In this document: positions 10,338 to 20,884 of the stretch, piece by piece
Layout of the letters: the number at the start of each line of letters is the position of its first letter
How positions within the stretch are numbered: the stretch's first letter is position 1
Source: Reticulitermes speratus
Taxonomy: Eukaryota; Arthropoda; Insecta; Blattodea; Rhinotermitidae
DNA: 64,000 bases
Direction: 5' to 3'
Assembly: GCA_021186555.1 (NCBI GenBank)
Contig: JAJKFL010000005.1
Span: 6,093,678-6,157,677, forward strand
Notes under the pieces: generated by a model
What the model was told of the DNA's origin: nothing
Seen by the model: only the letters and a program-made list of their open reading frames with translations
The model's database searches: none
Program-made: the position numbers and the translations under genes

Positions 10338-10638
10338 TCTTGATTTCTGTGGAAATCTTGTGACTATGTGAATGTTCTTGATATCTGTGGAAATCTTGTG
10401 ACTATGTGAATTTTCTTGATATCTGTGGAAATCTTGTGACTATGTGAATGTTCTTGATATCTGTGGAAATCTTGTGACTACGTGAATTTTCTTGATATCT
10501 GTGGAAATCTTGTGACTATGTGAATTTTCTTGATATCTGTGGAAATCTTGTGACTATGTGAATGTTCTTGATATCTGTGGAAATCTTGTGACTATGTGAA
10601 TGTTCTTGATATCTGTGGAAATCTTTTGACTATGTGAA
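10338..10638. repeat. 38-bp tandem repeat, about 8 copies
   Basis: Direct repeats of a 38-bp unit beginning CTTGATATCTGTGGAAATCT, nearly identical except for a G/T alternation before each unit junction. A minisatellite. Confidence 0.95.
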
Positions 10639-11809
10639 TTTTTTGCAAAAACCCTATAAAGTAATAATTTCCTTTTTCGTGTAAAAATAAAACATAACTC
10701 CATAAGACATAAGACTGTTTTAAGGAAATAAACTATTTAGGCAGATTCATGGAAAGCAAAATTGTATAATTTGCTATTTACGCTGAAAATGAGCCCAGCG
10801 CCAATTATGCAAAAACATGAGTAGGAAAACAAAAAATAATATCAGAATTATCAAAATTATATTTACAGATTTTAATATAAAGGGAATACGTTAGTGAAAC
10901 CCTTGAAAGTAGCCCGTGGAACTCCTGGGTTAGTAGGAAAAAAATCTGAACACCACTGCTTTAGACCGTTAGGCAAGTCGACGAGTGGAATAGGCTGTTT
11001 TTTATAAGGTATCCTCTATAACTTTAACAACACAAAACGTATATTTACACCCAGTGTACTGCCATGATACACAGAGTAAATAAAAACCGTCAGTCACAGC
11101 TAAGCTTTTTTGTACATAGTTTTAATGCAACATGTTTCGGCTGAACAAGAAGCCATTATCAAGCTAATAAGACACTAAAGAAATTATTATATAAGTAACA
11201 TAATATTATTTTTATCATCGATATATATGAATGAGATCTCAACTTAAAAATATCGTAAAAGTATACGATAAACCGAAACCAGTTCATCTAAAAATTATGT
11301 TATTTTCAACAAATATGACGAATAAAAAGTTTAAAAAGTAGCAATAAAATTGGATTAGAAATAGTATATTAGTACCTGCAGGTGCGGGTCTTTCTGTAAA
11401 TATTCGGCCTTGAGGTTTCGTTTTCTATTCACGTTTCTTAAAATGTATGCTGTTGATTGAAGGAATATTAGAGACGTCAACATTCCTTATTTTCCTTATA
11501 TTTTTTCATCAGTCCTTCACAACATTTGTAACTCTAAATATAGATACAATTGTGAACGGGATAGATTGCAATAAACTATGTGTGTAAGAACTGATGTCTT
11601 GTACGTAAGAAAGTATGTATTAGTACTTACGTAAACATATGCAAGACCTGCCTACACCTTGGTATCTTCTAGGCCACTATGCCCTGGCTTTGCCTAGGAA
11701 GTACTGAGCGGAACAGGTTTGTTCCGTAGTAGTTGAGTATTGGGTGATGACGTCAAAAATCTTATTATGGCCGATCATATGTTGATTGTTTGCAATGCAA
11801 TCTGTCCAG
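10639..11809. other. Non-coding stretch upstream of receptor exon
   Basis: AT-rich, part of the intron preceding the first visible receptor exon. The only structure recognised is the degenerate hammerhead at 11126-11163. Confidence 0.5.
11126..11163 (-). ncRNA. Degenerate hammerhead-ribozyme-like motif
   Basis: Minus strand reads TTGATAATGGCT, an eight-base loop, AGCCGAAACATGTTGC. Stem II (GGCT/AGCC) and GAAAC plus the tiny CATG stem III are kept. The core is changed from CTGATGA to TTGATAA, so cleavage is unlikely. Confidence 0.55.
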
Positions 11810-11960
11810 GTACAACTTGGTGTTCCTGGGCCTCACATACCTGGTGCCTGTGACAGCAATGGCCGTCTGCTACACCCTGATGGGCAGGGAGCTGTGGGGG
11901 AGCCGATCCATTGGCGAGCTAACTCAGCGCCAGGCAGAATCCATAAAATCCAAACGGAAG
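11810..11960 (+). CDS. TkR86C-like: Tachykinin/natalisin-type receptor exon: TM5 and third intracellular loop
   Basis: This exon encodes part of a rhodopsin-class GPCR that senses tachykinin-related or natalisin neuropeptides at the neuronal plasma membrane. The 50 residues begin YNLVFLGLTYLVPVTAMAVC (TM5 with its conserved proline) and continue into the loop GRELWGSRSIGELTQRQAES, ending KSKRK. The acceptor is tgtccag before G11810 and the donor is AAG/gtgagt at 11961. One base is carried in from the upstream exon and the 3' end is in phase 0, fitting the next exon's VVRMF. The LWGSRSIGE loop wording favours the TkR86C branch over TkR99D. Local base composition is clearly GC-richer than the surroundings. 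TM1-TM4 exons are not in the window. Confidence 0.9.
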
Positions 11961-12266
11961 GTGAGTAAATCTAATTCCGAAAATTACGCCTCTATGTCGT
12001 GATTCAGGTCACCTTTCTGTCTCACTGCGATTGCCAATGTGTCATAACGCACAGGACAGAAGTATAAAATTCTGCTGACCCGGAAACCTCAAAATGTCAT
12101 GCATTTTGAAAGTATTGAATACTTTCCTACTTCAGAATAAAGGAAACCATGCAATCAGATCACGCTGTGGCCAATTACTAACACTACAAGTTTTCATATG
12201 TAAATTCACTTTCTCTAAAACATTCATGTCCATACTGAATTTCTGTAGGCCTAACAACTTTATACA

Positions 12267-12451
12267 CAGTCGAACCCGGTTATAACGACATCGGTTTATA
12301 AGACACCTCGTTTATAGCGTCAGATAATCTGTGCTACCAGTGAATTCCTCACTGTTAACCGTAACATTATACTCCTCGTTTATAACAACACTCGTTTATA
12401 ACGACACAATACACTCAGGCCCTTTCATGACGTTATAACCGAGTTCGACTG
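12267..12451. mobile_element. Pogo-like MITE, copy 1
   Basis: About 185 bp with terminal inverted repeats CAGTCGAACCCGGTTATAAC and GTTATAACCGAGTTCGACTG. The right end is followed by TA. Related copies lie at 24923 and 52924. No coding capacity. The CAGT...GTTATAACG ends resemble pogo/Tigger-type Tc1-mariner elements. Confidence 0.82.
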
Positions 12452-12985
12452 TACTCAGACCCAGTTTTTATTTCTTCCTTCTTTCCACATTTATTCCTTT
12501 CTGTTCTTCTTTCCCCACTTATATATATAAGTGCAAAAAATATAATGCTAAATGAAGCCACAGATCTGTCTCTATGCTTTATTAAGCACAACACTATGAA
12601 GACATATGGAGGTATGCTATAGTTCCACGCATTCTTAACCTCGACACTAGAAGGAGGCAAGTTGTGAGCTTTAGAGGCCCCTTTCCCCCAGTTGATAAGC
12701 AGACATTTCGATCTCAAGCCAATACATAAGCGATACTGAAGAGAAACTTCTGCCAAGAACCGATTTGTTGGCCACCTGGGACACAACTGCGCAGTATACA
12801 GACTGGACTGCCGGTTTGCACACTTGCACGCTGAGGTACTTACAGGTGGTGTGTGTGTGTCTGTGTGTGTCTGTGTCCCTATACAGTCCTGGGAATTTAG
12901 AGAATGCCAGCCATGTCCCAGTTATGATAACCGGTCCTTTTCTTTTCATGCCCAGCCTATATGCGGCCTCGTATGTCGAGTTCAC
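12452..12985. other. Intronic stretch, no gene
   Basis: Contains a short GT microsatellite (12846-12873). Open frames on both strands have no recognisable domain. Confidence 0.5.
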
Positions 12986-13136
12986 GATCAACTCAGCACA
13001 CCCATCGTAGACCTCGTACGAGGGCCAGTCGCAGAGACCTCACACAACACACAACACAACATCCATGCCCGTGGATCGAACCACGACTAGAACGACGGCG
13101 AAGACCACGCTTGACCGCACGCCACTGGATCGGGAC
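12986..13136 (-). mobile_element. S1 SINE, degraded
   Basis: Minus strand carries the S1 head remnants (GATCCAGTGGC, GACCACG, a mutated B box) and the body piece ending GAGGTCTCTGCGACTGGCCC, corresponding to the copies at 17356 and 26925. Several deletions in the head. Confidence 0.65.
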
Positions 13137-13345
13137 CGGTCCCTTACTGAGATTAACTCGTCTGGCCAAGGATAAAATCTACTGCCACGTTGACAATTGG
13201 AAAATCAATGTAGCCAGCGTAAAGACGGACGGTATTAAAAACGGAAGTTGTGAAAGAGAAAAAGGAGGCATTGTACGTGTAAACGTAACATTAAGGCGCG
13301 TTCGCGTAACCATTGTTCCCGTCGAAAAGCAAAAAGTATTACATA

Positions 13346-13760
13346 TTCTGAGTGTGTGTTTTTAGCCTTAGTTATCCAGCATGCAAAGCGCATGCGCCGT
13401 ATTATATTGTCATCTGTGGCTTGTCTGGCTCTACCATATTTTTTCCACATTATCTCATAAACGGCACGATTTTCGGGAAAATGTTATTGAACATAAAATG
13501 TGTATTTTGATTTTCTCTACAACTTTTGTCTGAAAAATTTCTTATTCTAAGAACGATTCAGCGAGATATCAGAAATGTACTTAGGTCTTCATGTAAAGTA
13601 GCCGTTATTCTTGTCATATTTTAAACAAGCTTCAATTTTCTGAAAATATTCTAGAAGAATATACAAATCTCAAATTTTATGAAAATCCGTTCAGTGGGAG
13701 CCGAGTTGTTCCGTGTCGACGGACAGACAGAAATTCATGACGAAGCTAATAGTCGCTCTT
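13346..13760 (+). repeat. R450 dispersed repeat, copy A
   Basis: About 415 bp shared with 46757-47290 and 57150-57615, and in reverse at 23262-23480. Landmarks: TTATCCAGCATGCAAAGCGC, ATTATCTCATAAACGGCACG, ATGAAAATCCGTTCAGTGGG and a purine-rich GACGGACAGACAG end. No protein domain recognised. Confidence 0.85.
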
Positions 13761-14361
13761 CGCAATTCTCCATCTCCTACCTAGACTCCGCTCCCGATTT
13801 CCAGTCCTTATCTCTTCGGCGCTTCGAAATAAACTCACGAAATCACCCAGTAAGGAACAATTGCTCACTCCTGCTCCAGGCGCTTGGCGAAGAAAGGTTT
13901 TCTTCTTGATACTTAATACAAAAATAGACAATACTATCTTTCAGAATGCCTTTTTCCGACAACCAGCCGCTTCATAAGGGTCAAAGTTTGCAGCTATAAT
14001 AGACTATTCTATTCAGTTACCTTAAACCTTAAAACACGTCAATTACACCCTAACGTTGTACAAACCCTACGCTAAGTGGTTTCTCATGTCGGACACTTTC
14101 GTATTGAACATTTACAATATAATGTTCCATGTAAAAACAAAGGCTTTTCCTTTTTTAATTTACACAGCTTTATTTCCTTGACATGTACATACAACAGTAT
14201 ACAGAATATGGGCTAAATTGTTCCTATCACCAATTTGGAGGTTTGTGCATTTTACACTCTGGAACATAATAGGTACAGTGCACCAATGACAAGTAGTTGT
14301 AGTGAAGACTAGGACACCAGCTCCCTTAAAAACACTACCACACAAACAAACGCTAAAACTG
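13761..14361. other. Intronic stretch, no gene
   Basis: No repeat shared with the rest of the window and no coding signal was seen. Confidence 0.45.
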
Positions 14362-14665
14362 GGGCCGTGCCATGGCTCAGGCGGTTAGTCGCCGGCCTCT
14401 CACCACGGAGGCCCGGGTTCGATCCCAGGTCAAGTCCATGTGAGATTTGTGGTGGACAAAGTGGCACTGGGACAGGTTTTTTCTCCGAGTTGTCGGTTTT
14501 CCCCTGTCAATTTCATTCCACTGGTGCTCCATTAATTGAACAACTTGGTAAAAAACTGCTCATCCTCATCTTCATCTTCATCACAGGGTTGCACAATAAG
14601 CCTTAAGGCTGCGGTGCGTCCGTAGCATCAGCTGCGGGGCCCCCTCACCACAAAAAAAAAAAAAA
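14362..14665 (+). mobile_element. S4 SINE, near full length
   Basis: Best S4 copy: head GCCATGGCTCAGGCGGTTAG with A-box features, B box GGTTCGATCCC at about 14416, body GTGGTGGACAAAGTGGCACT, then CTGCGGGGCCCCCTCACCAC and an A13 tail. Head resembles a tRNA; body origin unknown. Confidence 0.9.
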
Positions 14666-14987
14666 TTGCTAAAACTGCGGCACTTAACGAGGTTTTGTTG
14701 AACGCCTGATCAGCTTCAAATTAATATTGTTGTTAACTGCGGCCTCAGAGTAGTGGCTACGTTACAGCAAGTTATAACGACTGTAGGCATCTAGCGCACA
14801 CAATACTCCACTCCCTAGATTCACGGCCCATCGCACAATACTGAACCTCAATTTGCCTAACCACTGCTTGAACAGCAGGGCCGAAGGCACAGGGCAGGTG
14901 AACCGAATAGTTTTAGGGGCGCCACACTTTCTTGTGTTACATCTCTTAAACACTAATTTCTACTGGTTATATCTTTGCGTGAATTCA

Positions 14988-15193
14988 GGCTTCCGCCGCG
15001 GTGTAAATGAGATCTCTGCTCTTCTTGAATGTTACGCAGCATAGATTGTTAGCTAGTTACGTTTCGGGACAACCTATCGGTCCCATCTGTAAGGGTCAAG
15101 CAGTCCAATAATACCTCTGAAAATGGGACAAACAGGTTGACCCGAAACGTCTGTAACTACCAATCTTCGCTGCGTAACATCCCAGAAGATCAG
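14988..15193. mobile_element. Foldback element with paired degenerate hammerheads (copy 1)
   Basis: Inverted arms (GTTACGCAGCATAGATTG on the left, CAATCTTCGCTGCGTAAC on the right) enclose two hammerhead-like motifs facing apart. The minus-strand one is at 15059-15088; the plus-strand one at 15116-15151 has core CTGAAAA, a GGGAC...GACCC hairpin and GAAACGTC. The same unit recurs at 54281-54496. Core changes suggest loss of activity. Confidence 0.7.
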
Positions 15194-15197
15194 AGGT

Positions 15198-15511
15198 TAA
15201 GGTAAAGGTAAAGCAATCCCATTACAGGCCTGGACAGGCCCTTAGGTTTCCAGGAGGTTGACGCTCCCAGATTTCTAGACAATCGGCACATGGAGGTGAT
15301 AAGGTTATCAGCCCTAAGCACCGGCTGCCTTTACCCCCCAGGAAGTATTCCTGGTACTCATTTCTGTTAAGAGGCTGAGTCGACCCCAGGGCCATAGTGC
15401 GACCGAAAGGATTATGTCAATGAAAAATTCCAATGACACCATCGGGAATCGAACCTACGACCTTCCGACTTGTAGCGCAGTGCCTCAACCAACTGCGCCA
15501 CCGCGTGCCCC
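15198..15511 (-). mobile_element. S3 SINE
   Basis: Minus strand has the tRNA-like head (GGTGGCGCAGTTGGTTGAGG, a slightly mutated B box) and body with GGGTCGACTCAGCCTCTTAA and GGGCCTGTCCAGGCCTGTAA, ending in GGTAAAG-type A-rich tail. Matches copies at 16344, 20936 and 22248. Confidence 0.9.
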
Positions 15512-15992
15512 CTAGAAGTTAATAGGTCCTCAGCTAGTCAAGAAATTCCCCGCATTTTATGATACCCGAAGGTTCATTACCGCATTCACAACATCCCGCT
15601 ATCTGTCCCTACCTTGACCCAGATCAATCCAGTCCATGCCCCCCCATCCCACTTCTTAAAGATCCATTTTAATATTATCCTCCCATCTACGCATAGGTCT
15701 TCCAAGTGATTCTTTCAATCAGGTCTTCCACCAGAACCCTGTAAGCACCTCTCCTGTCTCCCATACGTGCTACATGCCTCGTCCGTCTCATTCTTCTTGA
15801 TTTGATCACCCGAATGGTATTTCCTGAGAAGTACAGATCATGAAGCTCCTCGTTATGTAGTGCATAAGTAGGGCCTATAGTTAAATAGTCTGGAAGTAAA
15901 ACATTACATAATTTGAAGACGCAAATATGGGATATGAAGCCGTGTCGGCTGTAGACAGCTATGAACGTTTTGACAGATCGGTGGCTCGCCAC
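15512..15992 (-). pseudogene. RTE-type retrotransposon 3' end (RT C-terminus)
   Basis: Minus-strand frame ends RHVARMGDRRGAYRVLVED, the familiar C-terminal wording of arthropod endonuclease-reverse transcriptases, followed by the 3' UTR found again at 44305, 51120 and 59225 (GACTGGATTGATCTGG, AAATGCGGGGAATTTCTTGA). The catalytic domains are absent; 5'-truncated copy. Confidence 0.75.
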
Positions 15993-16049
15993 CCGAATTT
16001 ACTTATTGTATACAATAAGTATATAGCTACCCGCGCAGCTGTTCTTCTT

Positions 16050-16125
16050 TGACAGCTTGACCCTGAAGATGGAGGTATTACTTTCCTTCAAAATGTCGGT
16101 AATTATTTGCCTACCGACACGGCGC
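16050..16125 (+). ncRNA. Degenerate hammerhead-like segment
   Basis: Plus strand CCCTGAAGATGGAGG keeps the core CTGAAGA and one side of stem II. The partner side and GAAAC are mutated to CCTTCAAAATGTCGG. Remnant only. Confidence 0.45.
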
Positions 16126-16343
16126 AGTATTCCAAAAGACAAGAGACTACAGCCAGACCGCTGTGAGAAACTCAAAATCTCACCTTTCATAATTCGCCTT
16201 GCATTATCTATTTTTGAAAAAAACATAAATTCGAGGCAGAATTAACGTGACGCACAGCGACATTACACTCGGCACAGCTGTACTTGATGCACTCGGTGTT
16301 CGTCTTTTGTACAGAGTAGATGTGAGTACAACATCATAGCCAG

Positions 16344-16654
16344 CAATCCCATTACAGGCCTGGACAGGCCCTGAGGGTTCAAGGAGGTTGAGGCTCCCAG
16401 AATTTCTATAAAATCTGCAAACGAAAGTGGTAAGGTTGTCAGCCCCACGCACCGGCCGCCTTTACCACCCAGGAAATATTCCTAGTACTCATTTCTGTTA
16501 GACGCTGAGTCGACCCCAGGGCCATAGTGCGGCCGGAAGGATTATGCCAATGAAAAATTCCAATGACACCATCGGGAATCGAAACCGCGACCTTCCAGCT
16601 TGTAGCGCATTGCCTCAACCAACTGCGCCACCGCGTGCCCCCCCCCCCCCCCGA
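16344..16654 (-). mobile_element. S3 SINE
   Basis: Same family and orientation as 15198-15511, with the tRNA-like head at the right end (GCGGTGGCGCAGTTGGTTGA reversed) running into a C14 tract at 16639-16652. The body has diverged by scattered substitutions. Confidence 0.9.
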
Positions 16655-16660
16655 GTATAA

Positions 16661-17247
16661 CATTAAGTCACACAAAAACAACAGCAGTATTGCAATAACA
16701 GATCACATTAAGTCACACAAAAACAACAGCAGTATTGCACTAACAGATCACATTAAGTCACACAAAAACAACAGCAGTATTGCACTAACAGATCACATTA
16801 AGTCACACAAAAACAACAGCAGTATTGCACTAACAGATCACATTAAGTCACACAAAAACAACAGCAGTATTGCACTAACAGATCACATTAAGTCACACAA
16901 AAACAACAGCAGTATTGCACTAACAGATCACATTAAGTCACACAAAAACAACAGCAGTATTGCACTAACAGATCACATTAAGTCACACAAAAACAACAGC
17001 AGTATTGCACTAACAGATCACATTAAGTCACACAAAAACAACAGCAGTATTGCACTAACAGATCACATTAAGTCACACAAAAACAACAGCAGTATTGCAC
17101 TAACAGATCACATTAAGTCACAAAAAACAACAGCAGTATTGCACTAACAGATCACATTAAGTCACACAAAAACAACAGCAGTATTGCACTAACAGATCAC
17201 ATTAAGTCACACAAAAACAACAGCAGTATTGCACTAACAGATCACAG
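16661..17247. repeat. 45-bp tandem repeat, about 13 copies
   Basis: Units of 45 bp containing CATTAAGTCACACAAAAACA and GCAGTATTGCACTAACAGAT, almost identical apart from one early C/A change and a one-base deletion near 17122. Since 45 is a multiple of three, it creates an open frame (KSHKNNSSIALTDHI repeated) that is not a gene. It starts immediately after an S3 SINE head and poly-C tract. Confidence 0.97.
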
Positions 17248-17355
17248 TCCCATATTATCAGCGAATCGCAAAGAGTACAGTCGTGTTCCCTTCTACCCAA
17301 TCTGCCTGTTACTACAGATGACATAAACAAACACTATACAGTACATAACCTAAGG

Positions 17356-17640
17356 TCTATCCCGGTGGTCGTGCGGTCTAAGGCGTAGTTTTACGGCCGT
17401 CCAAATGCTAGGATAGCGGTTTCCAACCCCGCTGAACACATAGATGTTAGCCTCTTGTGTTTGTTGTGTGTTGTGTAGGTAGCGGCCTCTGCGACGAGCT
17501 GATCACTCATTCAGAGGAGTCCTACCGGCTGTGTGTGTGTAGCCTGATTGTGTGTAACCTATAAACGTCAAAATGAGGCGGCATAGGCCCGAGTTGGGCT
17601 GTAGTGCCACAGAGAAAAATATCCGTGTTTATAGCACCTC
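17356..17640 (+). mobile_element. S1 SINE, full length
   Basis: Plus strand: tRNA-like head (GGTCGTGCGGTCTAAGGCGT, B box mutated to GGTTTCCAACCC), then the S1 body with CTCTTGTGTTTGTTGTGTG, GCGGCCTCTGCGACGAGCTG and CAGAGGAGTCCTACCGGCTG, ending near an A-rich stretch. The mutated B box suggests it is dead. Confidence 0.8.
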
Positions 17641-18199
17641 GCTGTGAATAAGCATCATGATCAGTTGGCAGCATACCGATAGACGTAACTAACGCTTTGT
17701 TTGCTTAAAGTATAACGAACCGACAGATGAAAAATACCGTGGAGCAGCGCGTAAATATTTTCAGTCCGTCACATGACGTCATGTGGCTAGTATACGTATA
17801 AAATTACGTTCCGTACGAAAGGTCAGTATCAATAATTCAGACTATATCCCTTGTCACTACAGACAGTTTCTGCTGAACCAACACACTTTCTACAACATGC
17901 AATATATTTGTAGAGTTTTATTGTAATTTGTATGTAAAGTGCTCTCACAGGTTATAACAGCTGTATGATTCAAGCGATGCACTGGGCCTGAAGCTGTCCA
18001 GATATGCCAACGTTTTTGGGCCACATATTACTGAAAATATCTGATACTATAGTATTTAATAGTTTAATGCAACAACATTGTTGCTGGTTTGTGACTTCTG
18101 ATTTTACGCTGTAACTAAACACCAGAGTGTGATGGAAATATAAAAATGTCCTTTACATTGTCTGTACTGTCCCCATCCTTATAATTTAAATACGCTGTA
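17641..18199. other. Intronic stretch, no gene
   Basis: AT-rich. No shared repeat or coding signal seen. Confidence 0.45.
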
Positions 18200-18475
18200 A
18201 TTTGTATAGCGACTTGCTACGGGCAAGACGGTAATGGGTTCGAAGCCGGGCCGGGGCAAAAATTTTTCTCTTTTTCGAAACGTCCACACCGACTATGGGG
18301 CATAGATATCAACCTATTCAAAGAGACCCGGGGTTCTTTCCCGTAGGTAAAAAAGTCGTGGTGTGGTGTTGACCATTCACCACAGATTAGCGCTGAGGTT
18401 AAGAATGAGTGGAGTTCTACCTCTACTGTTCCTGTATCCCTTCGTGTTGTGGACAGTTGCAAATTTATATCTACC
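18200..18475 (+). mobile_element. S2 SINE, diverged
   Basis: Head with TAGCGACTTGCTACGGGCAA and B box GGTTCGAAGCC, then GACCCGGGGTTCTTTCCCGT and GTTGACCATTCACC, ending in TAGCGCTGAGGTTAAGAATG and TACCTCTACT. This is the S2 order of landmarks (compare 48395-48684), with many substitutions. Confidence 0.7.
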
Positions 18476-18504
18476 TTTTACCTTCGCGTTACGCCTGCTA
18501 TGAA

Positions 18505-18728
18505 TGTCAGGTAAAGTAAAGTTCACCCTAGAACAGGCCACGAAGGCCCAGAGGGGGAGTAGAGGTATAGCTCTACTCTTTCTTTAACCCTGACACTAGA
18601 TGAGGGTGGGTGGTCAACTCCACGCCCCGGCCGCTTTACCCCCGGGAAAGAGACCCGGTACCCATTGTATAGGAGGCTGGGTGGACCCCAGGGCCGGTCT
18701 GGACGGCTTCAAAAAATCTCGCCCCACC

Positions 18729-18772
<44 letters not shown>

Positions 18773-19045
18773 CTGTCCGGGGTTTTTCCCCTTTTTGATC
18801 CATTTTATTTTGTACTTTTTTTTAAATCCTTTTGTCCTTCATGTCACTTTACGTTCCATGCTACCGTCCTTATAACAAACACAACACAAACATCCATGCC
18901 CCCGTGGGATTCGAACCCACAATCCTAGTAAGCGAGCGGCCGTAGACCCACGCCTTAGACCGCACGGCCACTGGGATCGGCAAAATTCGATCCCCGGACC
19001 GTCCAGCCCGTAGCGAGTCATTATACCGACTGAGCTATCCCGGCC
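18505..19045 (-). mobile_element. S2 SINE interrupted by an S1-headed SINE
   Basis: Minus strand: S2 head at 19045-18985 (GGGCCGGGATAGCTCAGTCG, GGTCCGGGGATCGAAT) and S2 body at 18730-18505 (ACCCAGCCTCCTATACAATG, GGCCGGGGCGTGGAGTTGAC). The two halves are split by the insertion at 18731-18984. Confidence 0.85.
18731..18984 (-). mobile_element. SINE with S1 tRNA-like head but different body, long poly(A)
   Basis: Minus strand starts with the S1 head (GTGGCCGTGCGGTCTAAGGC, B box GGTTCGAATCCC) and ends in a run of about 40 A (T's at 18731-18770). The about 100 bp before the tail do not match the S1 body at 17356 or 26925. Nested in S2, so younger than it; the long pure tail also suggests recent insertion. 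Confidence 0.75.
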
Positions 19046-20629
19046 CATTATGAATGTCAGAGTACAGTGATATAAGTTACTCCCACTGGTGAAGAGCAAG
19101 GCAGCAAGCTGTATAATACTTGGGAGGTGTTCAGCTCGAAACCCAGCCGAAACATCGGCAACTCTGACACATTGTTCGTGGTTTCCCTCAGTACCACCGT
19201 ACAAAGGCCAGGTCAATGCCTCGATTACGACACAATGGCTTCCATCCAAATCGTTCCCAATTCAATACTCAGCAGCCATTTTACCATGATTTAAAACTTA
19301 TATAAATACTCTGGTCACAATTTGTTATGTTTAAAAATTATTCATAATACTCTATAAGAATTTAACGTTGTACATATTCCGTGCAATTTATTAACTAAAC
19401 GCACGTATAATTATAAATAATTATTTCGTAATATATATAGATATTATGAAATAACAAATAGTTATGTATAATTGTATGTGCAATTACTTGGAACAAATGT
19501 TATATACTACATATATCTTCATAATAGTTGGTATTGTAATAATTATGTAAATTTTGAATACTTTTTTATATTTTGTTTATAATTATGACTTATTCAACAT
19601 CCTCCTGTCGTTTCGGCAAACTTGTGGATCACTGGAATGTATTCATTTTTCTATATATGTACGTACATATCAGCAACCTACACTGTAATATAGTGACAGT
19701 GTCGTTAAATAAACCGTAAAAATAAATACGCTTAGCAGATTTATTTCATTCTTAATATCTTAGAACGCATCTTGTTAGCAAAAATTTATTACCTCGTGCC
19801 CCCTAACCTATCCCTCTTTTATTACCTTTCCTCGTATTTTTCTCTAACGCAGGGGTTCTCATTCAGCGTACCACGGTGCACAAGTGTTCTGCTAGCATCC
19901 GCTAAATGTGCCGAGAGATTTAAAAAAATTCGTTATATAAATTCAATACGCAAATTAAGATTGTAAAACGTTCAAATTGATAGAGGTATTCTTTACACAC
20001 ACACAATTTAAAAAGAAAGTGGGGGCTTGATGAATTCTTTGCTAAGCTCAGGGAACAGATTTATACAGGGTGTTTCTTTAATCGTCTCAGCAAGCACGGC
20101 AGCTTTATCACATAGAAAGACTGCACCCGCCGGGATATCCTGTGACAGCTGCGATGCTCAAAGCAAAGATAAAAGAGACGCAGTGCATTGAGTTCGGAAA
20201 CAAGTGAATTTATTTAGGCTTTGTCCCGCTGACATGCCTCTTTACTCGTATATCAAAATTCCATCTCTCTGCTGTGCTATATTTCTGTCTCGTGCTCTAA
20301 AATTTGAGAGCCATTTTACTAAAAGTTGCATATGATCGATAAAGACAGTTTCTTGTATGACTTTAGAGCAGCACAGGAAGACAACTAGACAAAAGAGATG
20401 TGCACGAGCTAAGCTTCCTTATTAACATCTTTAAATTAAAGGACCGTAAGTGGATCAGCGGGATTTCATTTGACGTGTTTAAACTAGTCGTATTAATTCT
20501 GTTTCTCCTATGTACTCTGGTGCCGAAATTAAAAGCACAGTACAATAAATCCAGTTACAAAACCAAAAACAAGCATACAACTTCAAGTTGTCTCTTCCCA
20601 CATCATGCAGTGTAGAGGGGAAGTAAATG
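19046..20629. other. AT-rich intronic stretch
   Basis: No gene, and no repeat shared with the rest of the window was seen. A possible transposon terminus, CAGGGTGTTTCTTTAATCG preceded by TA, is at about 20067, but no matching other end was found. Confidence 0.4.
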
Positions 20630-20869
20630 TGTAGCTGTACCCGTCCTTAACTTAGGCGCTAGATAGTGGCGATTAGTCATCTTCACGCCCCGGCCGCTTT
20701 AGCCATGGGAAATAACCCCATTACTCATGGAGCTGGAAACTGGGTGGGTCCCAGAACCTGCCTGGACTATTATGGAGAAGAGAAAATAGTTTGCCCTTGC
20801 CGAAATTCGAATCCCGGGCCGTCCACCTTGCGGCCTATTCGCTATACCGACTACGCTATCCCGGCTCAA
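20630..20869 (-). mobile_element. S2 SINE
   Basis: Minus strand: GAGCCGGGATAGCGTAGTCG, B box GATTCGAAT, then the S2 body including GGCCGGGGCGTGAAG and a 3' end about 20630. A C14 tract immediately follows the head side at 20871-20884. Confidence 0.8.
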
Positions 20870-20884
20870 CCCCCCCCCCCCCCC

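Noticed and set aside
16563..17147. 194-codon ORF with KSHKNNSSIALTDHI repeats
   Set aside because: Produced by a 45-bp tandem repeat whose length is a multiple of three, beginning inside an S3 SINE; no gene signals.
20066..20110. Transposon left end CAGGGTGTTTCTTTAATCG
   Set aside because: TA precedes it but no matching inverted right end or transposase remnant was found in the window.
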